From Micromonospora sp. NBC_01740 (GTDB taxonomy: Bacteria > Actinomycetota > Actinomycetes > Mycobacteriales > Micromonosporaceae): DNA of 64,000 nucleotides. Within the stretch, counting starts at the first letter, position 1. Each line of letters starts with the position of its first letter. The DNA lies in assembly GCF_035920365.1 (NCBI RefSeq), contig NZ_CP109150.1, positions 6,262,001-6,326,000 of the forward strand, given 5' to 3'. Below, piece by piece: positions 26,830 through 36,800 of this stretch. The notes under the pieces were generated by a model that saw only the letters and a program-made list of their open reading frames with translations, was not told where the DNA came from and searched no databases. The translations under genes and the position numbers were made by a program.

Positions 26830-28100
26830 GACGCCTTTTCGGTCTCCGCCTCCGGGAGGGTGTCGTGGCGGCTCAGGTCGGGGATGCGCCGGCCGACCAG
26901 CAGGTAGAGCGCGACGCTCACCAACGCCAGGGAGCCGATGGCGAGGAACATGACCGGCCCGCCGAAGGACGCGAGGACGAGACTGCCGAGGAACGGTCCG
27001 GTGAACCCGCCGACCTGCGCGAAGGTCTGTGCGCCGAAGTAGGCCCCGCGCCGTTCCTCGGGCGCGATGCGGTCGACGAGCGCGAACTCCGACGGCACGA
27101 TCAGGGTCTCGGCGACGGTGAACACCACCATCGCCACGATGTAGTGCCACATCTGCTCGGAGATCGCGAAGCCGGCCATCCCCACGAAGGTGAGGATCCC
27201 ACCGAGGGTGATGGCGTTCAGCGGGTTGTAGCGCTGCACGTAGCCGGCGGCGAAGAGCTGGAGAACGATCACCGCCACCGCGTTGGTGGTCATGACCGCG
27301 GCGAGCACCCGGGCGCTGTCGGCGAAGTCGATGACGAAGTTCTGGGCGAGCAGCACCGAGATCCTGCTGTGCACCGTCTCCAACAGGATCGCGCCGATGA
27401 GCAGGAGGAGCAGGCGGCGGTCCGACATCACCGCCCGGGCCGATTCGCCCAGTCCCCGGACGATGGCGCCCGTGCTGCGGCCGAGCGTCGTCAGCCCGCC
27501 GTCCCCCGTGGACGGCCGTGGCAGCTGCCGCGTGGCCGCCCAGAGGACGGCGAGGTAGACCAGGTACACGCCGGCGGCGGCGGGGAACGAGAGCCGGGCG
27601 CCGGTGAGCCCGAGGGCCACGCCGATCAGCGGACCGACGGCGTAGCCGGCGTTGATCGCGAGGTACTGGTAGGAGAACCACTTCACCCGCAGCGCGACGG
27701 GGAGCAGGTCGCTGATGAGTACCTTCGCGACCGGGCTGAAGGCACTGGTGGCGAACGCCATGGACGCGTTGAAGGCGAACGCCGTCGCGGCGTCGCGGGC
27801 GAAGTAGAACCCGACGAAGCTGCCGATCACCACCAGCAGGCAGGAGAGCAGGACCCGGCGGCGGCCCACGATGTCGGAGAGCGCGCCGCCGAGGAACCCA
27901 CCGGAGATGCCGAAGAGCACGGAGGAGCCGATGACCAGGCCGACCGCCGAGACGGACAGGCCGAGTTCGTTGCGGAGGTAGATGGTGAGGAAGGGAATCG
28001 TCACGCCGTTGGCCAGGCTCATCACGCCGGAACCGCCGACGAGGATCCTGGCCAGTCGCGGTGGGCGGAACGCTGCGCTCGCAGCCGGTTCCCGGGTCAA
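26826..28100 (-). CDS. MFS exporter of the NRPS operon
   Basis: The 424-residue protein has about 12 membrane spans and the loop 2-3 signature GGALSDIVGRRRVLL typical of MFS drug exporters. It probably exports the lipopeptide or its deacylated form. Start is TTG 28100, which overlaps the stop of the upstream NRPS gene (TTGA) and has GGAAGG 9 bases before it. Its own stop overlaps the acylase ATG. This double overlap shows tight coupling of synthesis, export and deacylation. Confidence 0.88.
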   Translation of the reverse strand: MTREPAASAAFRPPRLARILVGGSGVMSLANGVTIPFLTIYLRNELGLSVSAVGLVIGSSVLFGISGGFLGGALSDIVGRRRVLLSCLLVVIGSFVGFYFARDAATAFAFNASMAFATSAFSPVAKVLISDLLPVALRVKWFSYQYLAINAGYAVGPLIGVALGLTGARLSFPAAAGVYLVYLAVLWAATRQLPRPSTGDGGLTTLGRSTGAIVRGLGESARAVMSDRRLLLLLIGAILLETVHSRISVLLAQNFVIDFADSARVLAAVMTTNAVAVIVLQLFAAGYVQRYNPLNAITLGGILTFVGMAGFAISEQMWHYIVAMVVFTVAETLIVPSEFALVDRIAPEERRGAYFGAQTFAQVGGFTGPFLGSLVLASFGGPVMFLAIGSLALVSVALYLLVGRRIPDLSRHDTLPEAETEKAS

Positions 28101-30811
28101 CTCGGATTTCCTTCCGTCTTGTCCTGCTGGCGCTGGAATTCGGTCATTGCCTCGGCGACGGTCGCCGCTCCGGGCTCACGCAGCATGCCTTCGTGGCTGG
28201 TGGCCACCACCGTCTCGGTCAGGTTCGGCAGCACCAGGTGCCAGCCCTCGGTGTGCCCGCCGTCGTCGGTGGACCTCTCCAGGCCCGCCACCAGGAGCAG
28301 CGCGGGCACGGCCAGTGCAGGCGCGGGCTCTGCCATGATCCGTCCCATCGTCCGGTAGTCCTCGAAGGCGTGGGCGAGCCCACCGATCGTGGCAGCCAGC
28401 GCGGGTGCCGCGGTGGAGGCGGCCCACCGCAGCAGTTCCGTGTCGGCCATCCCGGCTGCGGACTGCGGGGAGAGCTCGCGCCACCGGCGGGTGTGCTCGG
28501 GAAACGCGAGGGCCACGTCGGAGAGGAAGGCGACCAGCTGGGCCCGGTGCTCCTCGGAGAGGCGCTGGTGGAGACAGCGTGGGCTCGGCGCGTCGAGCAG
28601 GGTGATGCTCCGCACCTGGTGGCCGGCCGCCCGTACCGCGTGGGCGAGGTGCAGCGCCATCGCCCCACCCAGGGAGTGTCCGACGAGGTGGACCCCGGGA
28701 TCGACGACGGGCAGCAGCTCGGTCAGGCACGCCTGCGCGGCCACGGCGGAGGACGGCGTGCCGTCCTGGGCCCGGAGGAGGTCCCGGGTGTGCAGGGCGT
28801 GGAACGGGCGGCCCCGGACGTGCGTCGACAGCCGCGCCATCGAGGCTGCGATCCCGAAGACGCCGGGCAGCGCCACCACGGGCGCCCGGCCCGCCGCGGA
28901 GTCCCCCAGCGGCAACAGGTCGACCGGGCGGCGGGACGCCGCACCCGGGCCGGCCTGCCGGGCCCGGCGGACCGCGCCCGCCACCGCCCGTACCGTCGGC
29001 GCCCGCAGGAAGTCGCGCAGCGGGACGACGACACCGAACTGCCGGCGTACGGCGGCCAGCAGGCGGGTCGCCAGCAGGGAGTTCCCGCCCTGCCGGAAGA
29101 AGTCGGTGTCCGGTTCGACCTCGGTGCCGGGCAGCAGCTCGGCCAGGATCGTCAGCAGGGACCGCGTGACGTCGTCGACGCCCGCGGGCACGTGTGGCGT
29201 CAGGACGGGGCCGGGATCGGGCAGGGCTGCCCGGTCGAGTTTGCCGTTGGCGGTGCGCGGCAGCGCGTCGACGGCGACGAACGCGGACGGAACGGCGTAC
29301 GCCGGAAGCCGGTCCTCCAGCCGGGAGCGCAGCTGCGCCGGGCCGGCGTCGCCGACGACGTACGCCACCAGCCGCGTTCCCGTGCCGGGTGCGGTGTGCG
29401 GCACCACCGCGGCCTGCCGTACCCCGGGCAGGGCGAGCAGGGCGGCGTGCACCTCCCCCAGCTCCAGGCGGTAGCCGCGGATCTTGACCTGGTCGTCGTT
29501 GCGCCCGTGGTACTCGTACTCGCCGGAGGGCGTCCGCCGGGCGAGGTCCCCGGAGCGGTATCCGCGTACGGCCCGGCCCTGCGCGTCGGTGACGGTGACG
29601 AACCGCTGCGCGGTGAGTTCCGGCTGCCCCAGGTATCCGAGGGCCACGCCCGCGCCCGTGACGATGATCTGCCCGATCCCACCGTCGGCGACCGGCTGGT
29701 CGTCCTCGTCCCACAGCAGGAAGTCGAGGTCGGGAAGTGGCGCGCCGATCAGGCTGGTCGTGCCGGCGAGGTCGGGGGCGAGGATCCGGCGGTACGACGC
29801 GTGGACGGTGGTCTCGGTGATCCCGTACATGTTGACCAGTTCGGGCCCGGCGTCGCCGTACTTGGCGACCCACGGCCGCAGGTCCGCGAACCGGAGCGCC
29901 TCACCGCCGAAGACCACCCACCGCAACGGCAGCCGGTCGTCGTACTCGTCCTCCTGGGCCGCCAGCGCACTGAAGGCGGTGGGCGTCTGGCTGAGCATCG
30001 TGACCCGCTCCGCCCGCAGCAGGCGCCGCAGGGCCACCGGGTCCCGCATGACCTCGCCCTCGACGACGACCACACACCCGCCGGTGAGCAGCGCCCCCCA
30101 CATCTCCCACACCGAGAAGTCGAAGGCGAACGAGTGGGCCATGGTCCACACGTCGCCCGGCCCGAACCCGAACAGTGGCTGCGTGGTGCCGATCAGGCGC
30201 AGGACGTTGGCGTGGGAGACCTCGATGCCCTTGGGACGGCCGGTCGTGCCCGAGGTGTGGATGACGTACGCCCGGTCGGTGGGCGCGATCGGGCGGGCCG
30301 GTGCGGCGGGCGGGTCCGGCTGCTCCCCGCCGTTGTCCGGCGCGTCGAGCAGGACAGCCGCGGCCGTCGCGGGCAGGGAGCCGGCCAGCGCACCCGTGGT
30401 GATCACGAGGGACGGCGCCGCGTCACCGACGATCGTGCCGGTACGGACGGCGGGCGCCTCCGGGTCGAGCGGCAGGTACGCGGCCCCCGTGCGGAGCACC
30501 GCCAGCGCCGCCACGATCATCCGCGCCGAGCGCGGCAGCAGCACGCCGACCGGCCGACCGGGCGGCGCGACAGTCGCGATCCGGCCGGCCAGGGCCCGGG
30601 AGGCGGCGGCCAGTTCCCGGTACGTCAGGGCCTGCCGGTCGCAGCGGACGGCGACCCGGTCGGGGTGCCGTCCGGCGACCTCGTCGAAGGCGGCGACGAG
30701 GTTGTCGGCGGTGACCGGTGCGGTGGCGGCCGGGCCGACCTCCGGTGTGGACACCTCGCGGCGTCCGGCGAGCCGCCGACGCAGCCGTAGCGCGCGATCG
30801 GTCGACGTCAT
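28097..30811 (-). CDS. NRPS termination module: adenylation-carrier-thioesterase
   Basis: The about 904-residue protein has an A domain (about 35-530; HTSGTTGRPKG, YGITETT, GYRSGDLA, NGKLDR), a carrier domain (FFRQGGNSLLATR, phosphopantetheinyl Ser) and a type I thioesterase (GHSLGG; late SHEGML His). There is no condensation domain, which is supplied in trans by the C-terminus of the preceding NRPS. By-eye A-domain pocket residues are D-F-W-S-V-G-M-V-H-(K), one residue from a commonly quoted threonine code (N at the fourth position), so Thr, Ser or another beta-hydroxy amino acid is likely. The thioesterase should release the finished acyl-tripeptide. ATG 30811 fits the GGGGAG site better than ATG 30817. 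The gap to the upstream NRPS is about 34 bases. Confidence 0.92.
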   Translation of the reverse strand: MTSTDRALRLRRRLAGRREVSTPEVGPAATAPVTADNLVAAFDEVAGRHPDRVAVRCDRQALTYRELAAASRALAGRIATVAPPGRPVGVLLPRSARMIVAALAVLRTGAAYLPLDPEAPAVRTGTIVGDAAPSLVITTGALAGSLPATAAAVLLDAPDNGGEQPDPPAAPARPIAPTDRAYVIHTSGTTGRPKGIEVSHANVLRLIGTTQPLFGFGPGDVWTMAHSFAFDFSVWEMWGALLTGGCVVVVEGEVMRDPVALRRLLRAERVTMLSQTPTAFSALAAQEDEYDDRLPLRWVVFGGEALRFADLRPWVAKYGDAGPELVNMYGITETTVHASYRRILAPDLAGTTSLIGAPLPDLDFLLWDEDDQPVADGGIGQIIVTGAGVALGYLGQPELTAQRFVTVTDAQGRAVRGYRSGDLARRTPSGEYEYHGRNDDQVKIRGYRLELGEVHAALLALPGVRQAAVVPHTAPGTGTRLVAYVVGDAGPAQLRSRLEDRLPAYAVPSAFVAVDALPRTANGKLDRAALPDPGPVLTPHVPAGVDDVTRSLLTILAELLPGTEVEPDTDFFRQGGNSLLATRLLAAVRRQFGVVVPLRDFLRAPTVRAVAGAVRRARQAGPGAASRRPVDLLPLGDSAAGRAPVVALPGVFGIAASMARLSTHVRGRPFHALHTRDLLRAQDGTPSSAVAAQACLTELLPVVDPGVHLVGHSLGGAMALHLAHAVRAAGHQVRSITLLDAPSPRCLHQRLSEEHRAQLVAFLSDVALAFPEHTRRWRELSPQSAAGMADTELLRWAASTAAPALAATIGGLAHAFEDYRTMGRIMAEPAPALAVPALLLVAGLERSTDDGGHTEGWHLVLPNLTETVVATSHEGMLREPGAATVAEAMTEFQRQQDKTEGNPS

Positions 30812-30845
30812 GAGCATCTCTCCCCAGGTTTCGTCCCGCTGGTCC

Positions 30846-33800
30846 TCACAGGTCGAGCACCAGCGGGACGATCAGCCCTGCCGCTTCGACCCGCGACACG
30901 TACGCGCCCCAGTGCGGGGAGTCGATGAGCGTCGCCGTCGCGCGGTGGTCGATCTCCAGGGACTGGCCGCTCACCTCCCGCCAGATCTCCCCGAGCGCCC
31001 CGCGGTCCTTGTCGTCAACGAGCGTCGCCTCCTCCACCGGCCGGTCCGGGCTGCCCAGGAAGAACCTCAGCAGCCGGTCGGCCGCCCCGGCCAGCCGGTC
31101 GACGGCCTCCGGGGTGAACAGCGACCGGTCGTACTCGATGGTCAGCCCGATCCGGTCCTCGTCGGTGAAGTGCAGCAACAGGTCGAAGCGACTCGTCTGC
31201 GCGCCCAACGGGGTCACGCTCGTGTCCAGGCCCGGCAGCGCGGCGACACCGTGCATCGACCGGGCGACGGAGACCACGACCTGCACCAGGGGGTTCACCC
31301 CGGGTCGACGGGGTGCTCCCACGAGGTCCACGATCTTCTGCAACGGCAGGCTCTGGTGGTCCAAGGCGTTCAGGGCGCTGTCCCGGACCGATGCGACGAC
31401 GGCCCGCGCGCTGTGCTCCGGGTCGACCTGGTAGCGGAACGGCACGGTGTTGGCGAAGAAGCCGACGAGGTCCCTCGTCTCAGCCGGGTGCCGACCGGCG
31501 ACGGCCGCGCCGATCACCACGTCCGACTGCTGGGCGAGCTTGGCCATCAGCACCGCGCTGACGGCGTGCACGACCATGAAGAGGGTCACGTTGTGCTGCT
31601 GCGCGAACGCCCGCACCTCGGCGGAGAAGGACTCGTCCCACTCCCGGCGGCGCCGGCCCGCGGCCCGCGCGCGGTCCTCGGTCCGCTCCAGGTCGGTCGC
31701 GAGGGCGAGTTCCCCGTCGTAGCCCTTCAGGTAGGACCGCCAGAAGTCGCCGTCGCGTCGGGCCGGCGCCGATTCGAGGTAGTCCTGCTGCCAGCGGGAG
31801 TAGTCGCCGTACTGGATCGGGAGCGGGGCCAGGTCCGCCTCCCGACCCGCCCGGTGGGCCGCGTACGACTCCGCGATCTCCCGCAGGATCAGCTCGTTGG
31901 ACCAGCCGTCGGTGACCACGTGGTGGCTCGTCCATTCGAGCACGTGGTCCCGGTCGGCGAAGCGGTACAGGGTGGCCCGGGTCAGCACGCCACCGAGGTC
32001 GATGCGTCGCGTCGCCCGCTGCCGGACGTACTCCATCATCGCCTCGGTGTCCCCCTCCGCGACCACGCCGTCGGTGACCTCCCGGACCCGCAGGCGCGGC
32101 TTCGCATCGGGGTCCACGACCAGCAACGGCACGCCGTCGCGTTCGACGATCCGGCTGGACAACACCTCGTGCCGCGCGACGAGCCGGTCGACGGCCGCCC
32201 GCAGCGCCGTCACGTCGAGGTCACCGCGCAGATGCAGGAGGTACCCGTCGGTGTAGGCGCCGTCGGAGTCGATCTGGTCGAGGTACCAGAGGCTCGACTG
32301 CGCCATGGACAGCGGGAACTCCCGCAGGCCGGCGGGCCTCGCCGGGATCGGCACCTCCGACTCCCGGTCGTCGGTCAGCGCCGCCTCGACCCGGGCGGCG
32401 AAACCCCGCAGCGTCGGGTTCTCGAACAGCTCCCGGATCGGCAGGCGGACCCCGAGGCGGTCCCCCAGCCGGGCGAGGACCTGCGTCGCGTGCAGGGAGT
32501 GGCCGCCCAGGTCGAAGAAGCTGACCTGGGGCCCGGGCCGGCGACCGGCGAGCACGGAGGCCCAGATCTCGGCGACGGCCTCCTCCGTCGGGGTCATCGG
32601 GGCGGAGCTCGCCTCGGTCGGTTCGTCGACCGGGGACAGGGCCGTCGCCGCCAGCGCGCGGGTGTCGACCTTGCCGTGGCTCGTACGCGGCAACTGGTCG
32701 ACGCGGACGAGGAAGTCCGGGATGGCGTTGCGTGGCAGGACCTGGCCGAGCCCGGAGCGCACCTCCTCGGGCCGCAGGTCCCGGCGGATTAGGGAGCCCT
32801 CGGTCGCACCGCCGGCGCCGCCGGAGACCACCTCCGGTACGAAGAAGCCCGCGAGTTGCTTGCCGCCGTCGGCGGACTGCCGGACGATCACGACGCTCTC
32901 CTGGACGCCCTCGACGCCGGCGAGGGCGCGGCCGACCTCGTCCAGTTCGACCCGGTTCCCTCTGATCTTGAGCTGGTTGTCGGTCCGGCCGAGGAACTCC
33001 ACCGAGCCGTCCGCCAACCGGCGGCCACGGTCACCGGTGCGGTACATGATGCCGTCCCCGTCCCCGACGAAGGGGTCGCTGACGAAGCTCGCGGCGGTCC
33101 GGTCGGGGTCGTTGACGTAGCCGCCGCCGACGCAGACGCCGCCGGCGTACAGCTCACCCGGCGTGCCGGTGGGCACCGGCTCCCGGGCGCCGTCCAGCAC
33201 GTACAGGGCGGTGTTGCGCGCGGGCCGTCCGAGGGGGACGGAGGCGTCCCGCTCGTCGACGTCCGCCGCGACGAGGTGGTGCAGGACGTCGTCGGACGTC
33301 TCGGTCGCCCCCCACATGTTCAGCAGTCCCACCCCGGGCAGCAGCCGGCGGAACGTGTTGGCGGACTGCGGGGTCAGGGTCTCCGCCTGCGAGGCGACCC
33401 AGCGCAGGCGGAACGGGGGGAACGCGTCGACGCCGTAGAACGCGAGTTCGGCGCACATGATGTTGAGCACGGAGGGCGTCACCTCCAGCACGGTGACCCC
33501 GTCCTCGGCCACGGCCCGCAGCAGCGACGCCGCGTCCTGGCCGATCTCGTCCGGGTAGATCACGGTCGTGGCGCCGACGGCGAGCGGCGCGAGGAGTTGC
33601 CAGACGGAGATGTCGAAGGTGGCGGCGGCGTCCTGGGCCAGCCGGTCGCCGGGCCGCAGGTCCAGTTGCTGGATCTTGGCGTCGATGTGGTTGAGCATGC
33701 CGTCGTGCCGGATCAGGGCGCCCTTGGGGTCGCCCGTGGATCCCGAGGTGAAGAGGACGTACGCGCTGTCCCGACCGCCCGGTGCGGGGCCGAGCCCGGC

Positions 33801-36800
33801 CGGCGTGCCGGCGGCGGCGAGGACGTCCGCCAAGTCGACCAGCTCGACCTCACCGATCGCGGCCAACGCGGCGCGGTGCGTCTCGTCGGACACCACCAGC
33901 CTCGCCTCCGCCCGCCCGACCATGCGGGCGACGCGTGCGGCCGGGCCCTGCGGCAGCGGCAGGTACACCGCGCCGAGGCGGAGGATGGCGAGGGTGACGA
34001 CGAGGTAGTCGATGTTCCGGCCGCTGGCCAGGCCGACCACGGTGCCGTGGCCCACCTGCCGGTCACGCAACCATCCGGCCGCCCGCTCGACGTGCGCGGC
34101 GAGCTCCCGGTAGGTGATCTCGCGGCCGCGACAGACGGCGGCCACCTCGTCGGGGAACGTCCGCACCGAATGGGCCATCCGTTCGAGGAAGCCCGTGGCC
34201 GTCGCCGGCTCGACCGGCCCGCGTGAGATCTCCACCAACGCCCGGTACCGCTGCTCACCGAGCAGCGCGACCTGCGTCGGCTCGTCGTCGGGCTGGTCGA
34301 CGACGCTGGTCAGCGCCCGCAGGAAGATGTCCGCCACCTCGTGGAGCTGGTCCTCCGAGATCCGCTCCATGTTCGCTTCGAGGTCGAGCGTGAGCAGTCG
34401 ACTGAACGGGTCCTTGTTGAACTCGGCCCGCAGGGTGAAGTTCGTCTGGATGTAGCCGAAGCCGTCGACCACCTCGATGCCGGTGGCGTGGGCGAGCCGT
34501 TCGTAGCCGTGGAAGTGGGTGTAGTTGAACATGATGTCGGTCAGCTCGGGCACGCCGGCGAGACGGAGCATCTCGGCGTGCGGGAAGCGCCGCACCGGCA
34601 GCAGTTCCCGCTCCTTGTCGCTGGTCGCCGCGATCAGGTCGCGCCAGGTGCGACCCCGCGGCCGGAACCGGAAGGGTACGAGGTTGAGGTGCAGGCCGAT
34701 GACCTCGGTGCCACCCTCCTCCTCGATCCGCCCGTTGGCGGCGACGCCCAGCACGACGTCGTCGCGTCCCGTGAGCGCCATCACCACCCGCGCCTGGACG
34801 GCCATCACCACGTGTTTGACCGACACCCCGCAGGCGGCGGCGAGCTGGTGCAGGCGGTCGGAGAGTTCCGCCGGGAGGTCCACGCTGAGGAAGCCCATCC
34901 GCCCCTCGTGGACGGCGCCGGAGCCCCGGGCGAGGCGGGGCAGCAGGCTCGGCTCGACGTCGGCCAGTTCCTGCCGCCAGAACTCCCGCACCGCCTCGTC
35001 GCGGAGCACGGCCTGTTCCTCGGCGATGAAGTCGGCGTACCGGCGGACGGGCAGGGCACGGTCGTGCGACGCGATGCCCTGCAGGTCCTGCCAGTAGTCG
35101 ACGAGGATCTCCGCGAGCAGCGACGTCTCGCTCCACCCGTCGAACATCGTGTCGTGGAAGCTCATGGAGAACATGAACTCGTCCGGGCCGAGCAGGTGCG
35201 CCGTGAACCGCACCAGTGGCGGCTGCGCCCAGTCGTACGGGTTGCTCATCTCCCGACGTTGCCAGGCCTCGAACTCGGCCAGCTGCCGATCCTCGTCGAA
35301 CCGGCTCAGGTCCGTCACGTTCAGTGGGGTCCGGGCCCGCGCGTGGACGACCTGGAGCGGTTGCGAGAAGCCGGACAGGTGGAACGACGTCCGCAGGATC
35401 TCGTGGCGCTCGGTCACCCGCGCGAGCGCGCGGCTCATGGCGTCGTGGTCGAACCCCGCGCGCAACCGGAACATGAAGATGTCGCAGTACATGTTGACGC
35501 CCTCGGCGTACGCGCTGTGGAACAGCACGCCGGCCTGGAGGGTGGCCAACGGGTAGGCGTCCACCGCGTCGGCCGGCAGGTGCGCCCGGTCCGCCGGGTC
35601 GATGAGGCTGAACGGCTCGACCGGCGGGTCGGTCGACTCGTCCGTGGTGACCGCGTACGTGGCCAGCGCACGGGGCGTCTTCAGCTCGTAGATGTCGGCC
35701 AGGTCCAGCGTCATCCCGCGGTTCGCCGCCGCCGCACGCAGCTGCACCGCGATGATGGAGTCCCCGCCGATGCCGAAGAAGGAGTCGTCGGGTCCCACCC
35801 CCTCGACGCCGAGCACCTCCTCGAACAGCGCGCAGATCGCCCGTTCCACCGTCGCCGTCGAGGCGTCGGCGACCGCCTCCGTAGCCATCGGCGCCCGGAG
35901 CTGGTTGGCCGGGGTGGGTGCGGGCAGGAGCGTGAAGTCGGCCTTCCCGTTGGCGTTCACGGGAATCTCCGGCACCGGGACGACGAACGCCGGGAGCATG
36001 TACGACGGCAGGCCCGCCCGCAGCAGTTCCGGGATCTCGCCCAGCTCGCAGCCGGGGTCGTGGGTCACGTACGCGACGATCTGCGTCCGGTCGTTGCCGG
36101 CGCCCGACGCCGGCTGCCCGGCCCGGACGAGACTGCGGACCGAGGAGATCCGCCCGGACACCGCCTCCTGCTTCACCACCGGATTGCGCTGCGGGCGCGC
36201 CCGGCGGACGGTCACCGCGACCTGCTCGACGCCGGGTACCGCGCTCAGCGCCGCGTGGATCTCCCCGAGCTCGACCCGGTGCCCACGGATCTTGACCTGG
36301 TCGTCGGCCCGCCCCAGGTACTCGTACTCCCCGGCGGGGGTCAGCCGCGCGAGGTCACCGGACCGGTATCCCCGCACGGGCCTGCCGTCGACGGTCAGGT
36401 CGAGGAACCGCTCAGCGGTCGCTCCGGGCTGGCCCAGGTATCCGGTGGCCACCCCCGGTCCGGTCACGATGATCTCGCCGGTCTGGCCCGGGGCCACCGG
36501 CCGGCCCTGCTCGTCCCAGAGCAGGAAACCGAGGTCCGCCAACGGACGGCCGATGAGGCTGGCCGTGCTCGTCAGGTCGGCCGCCAGGACCCTGCGGTAC
36601 GAGGAGTGGACCGTCGTCTCCGTGATGCCGTACATGTTGACCAGCTGCGGCTGCTGGTCGCCGTACCTGTCCACCCAGGGCCGGAGGTCACCGAAGCGCA
36701 GCGCCTCGCCGCCGAAGACCACCCACTTCAGCGGCAGCCTGTCGGGCCGGGAGACCTCGTGCGCCACCAGGCTGTTGAAGGCGGTGGGGGTCTGGCTGAG

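Noticed and set aside
24493..27681. Extension of the acylase frame to 1,062 residues
   Set aside because: The first 284 codons overlap the MFS gene and are Arg/Pro-rich; the true start is the ATG at 26829 that overlaps the MFS stop.
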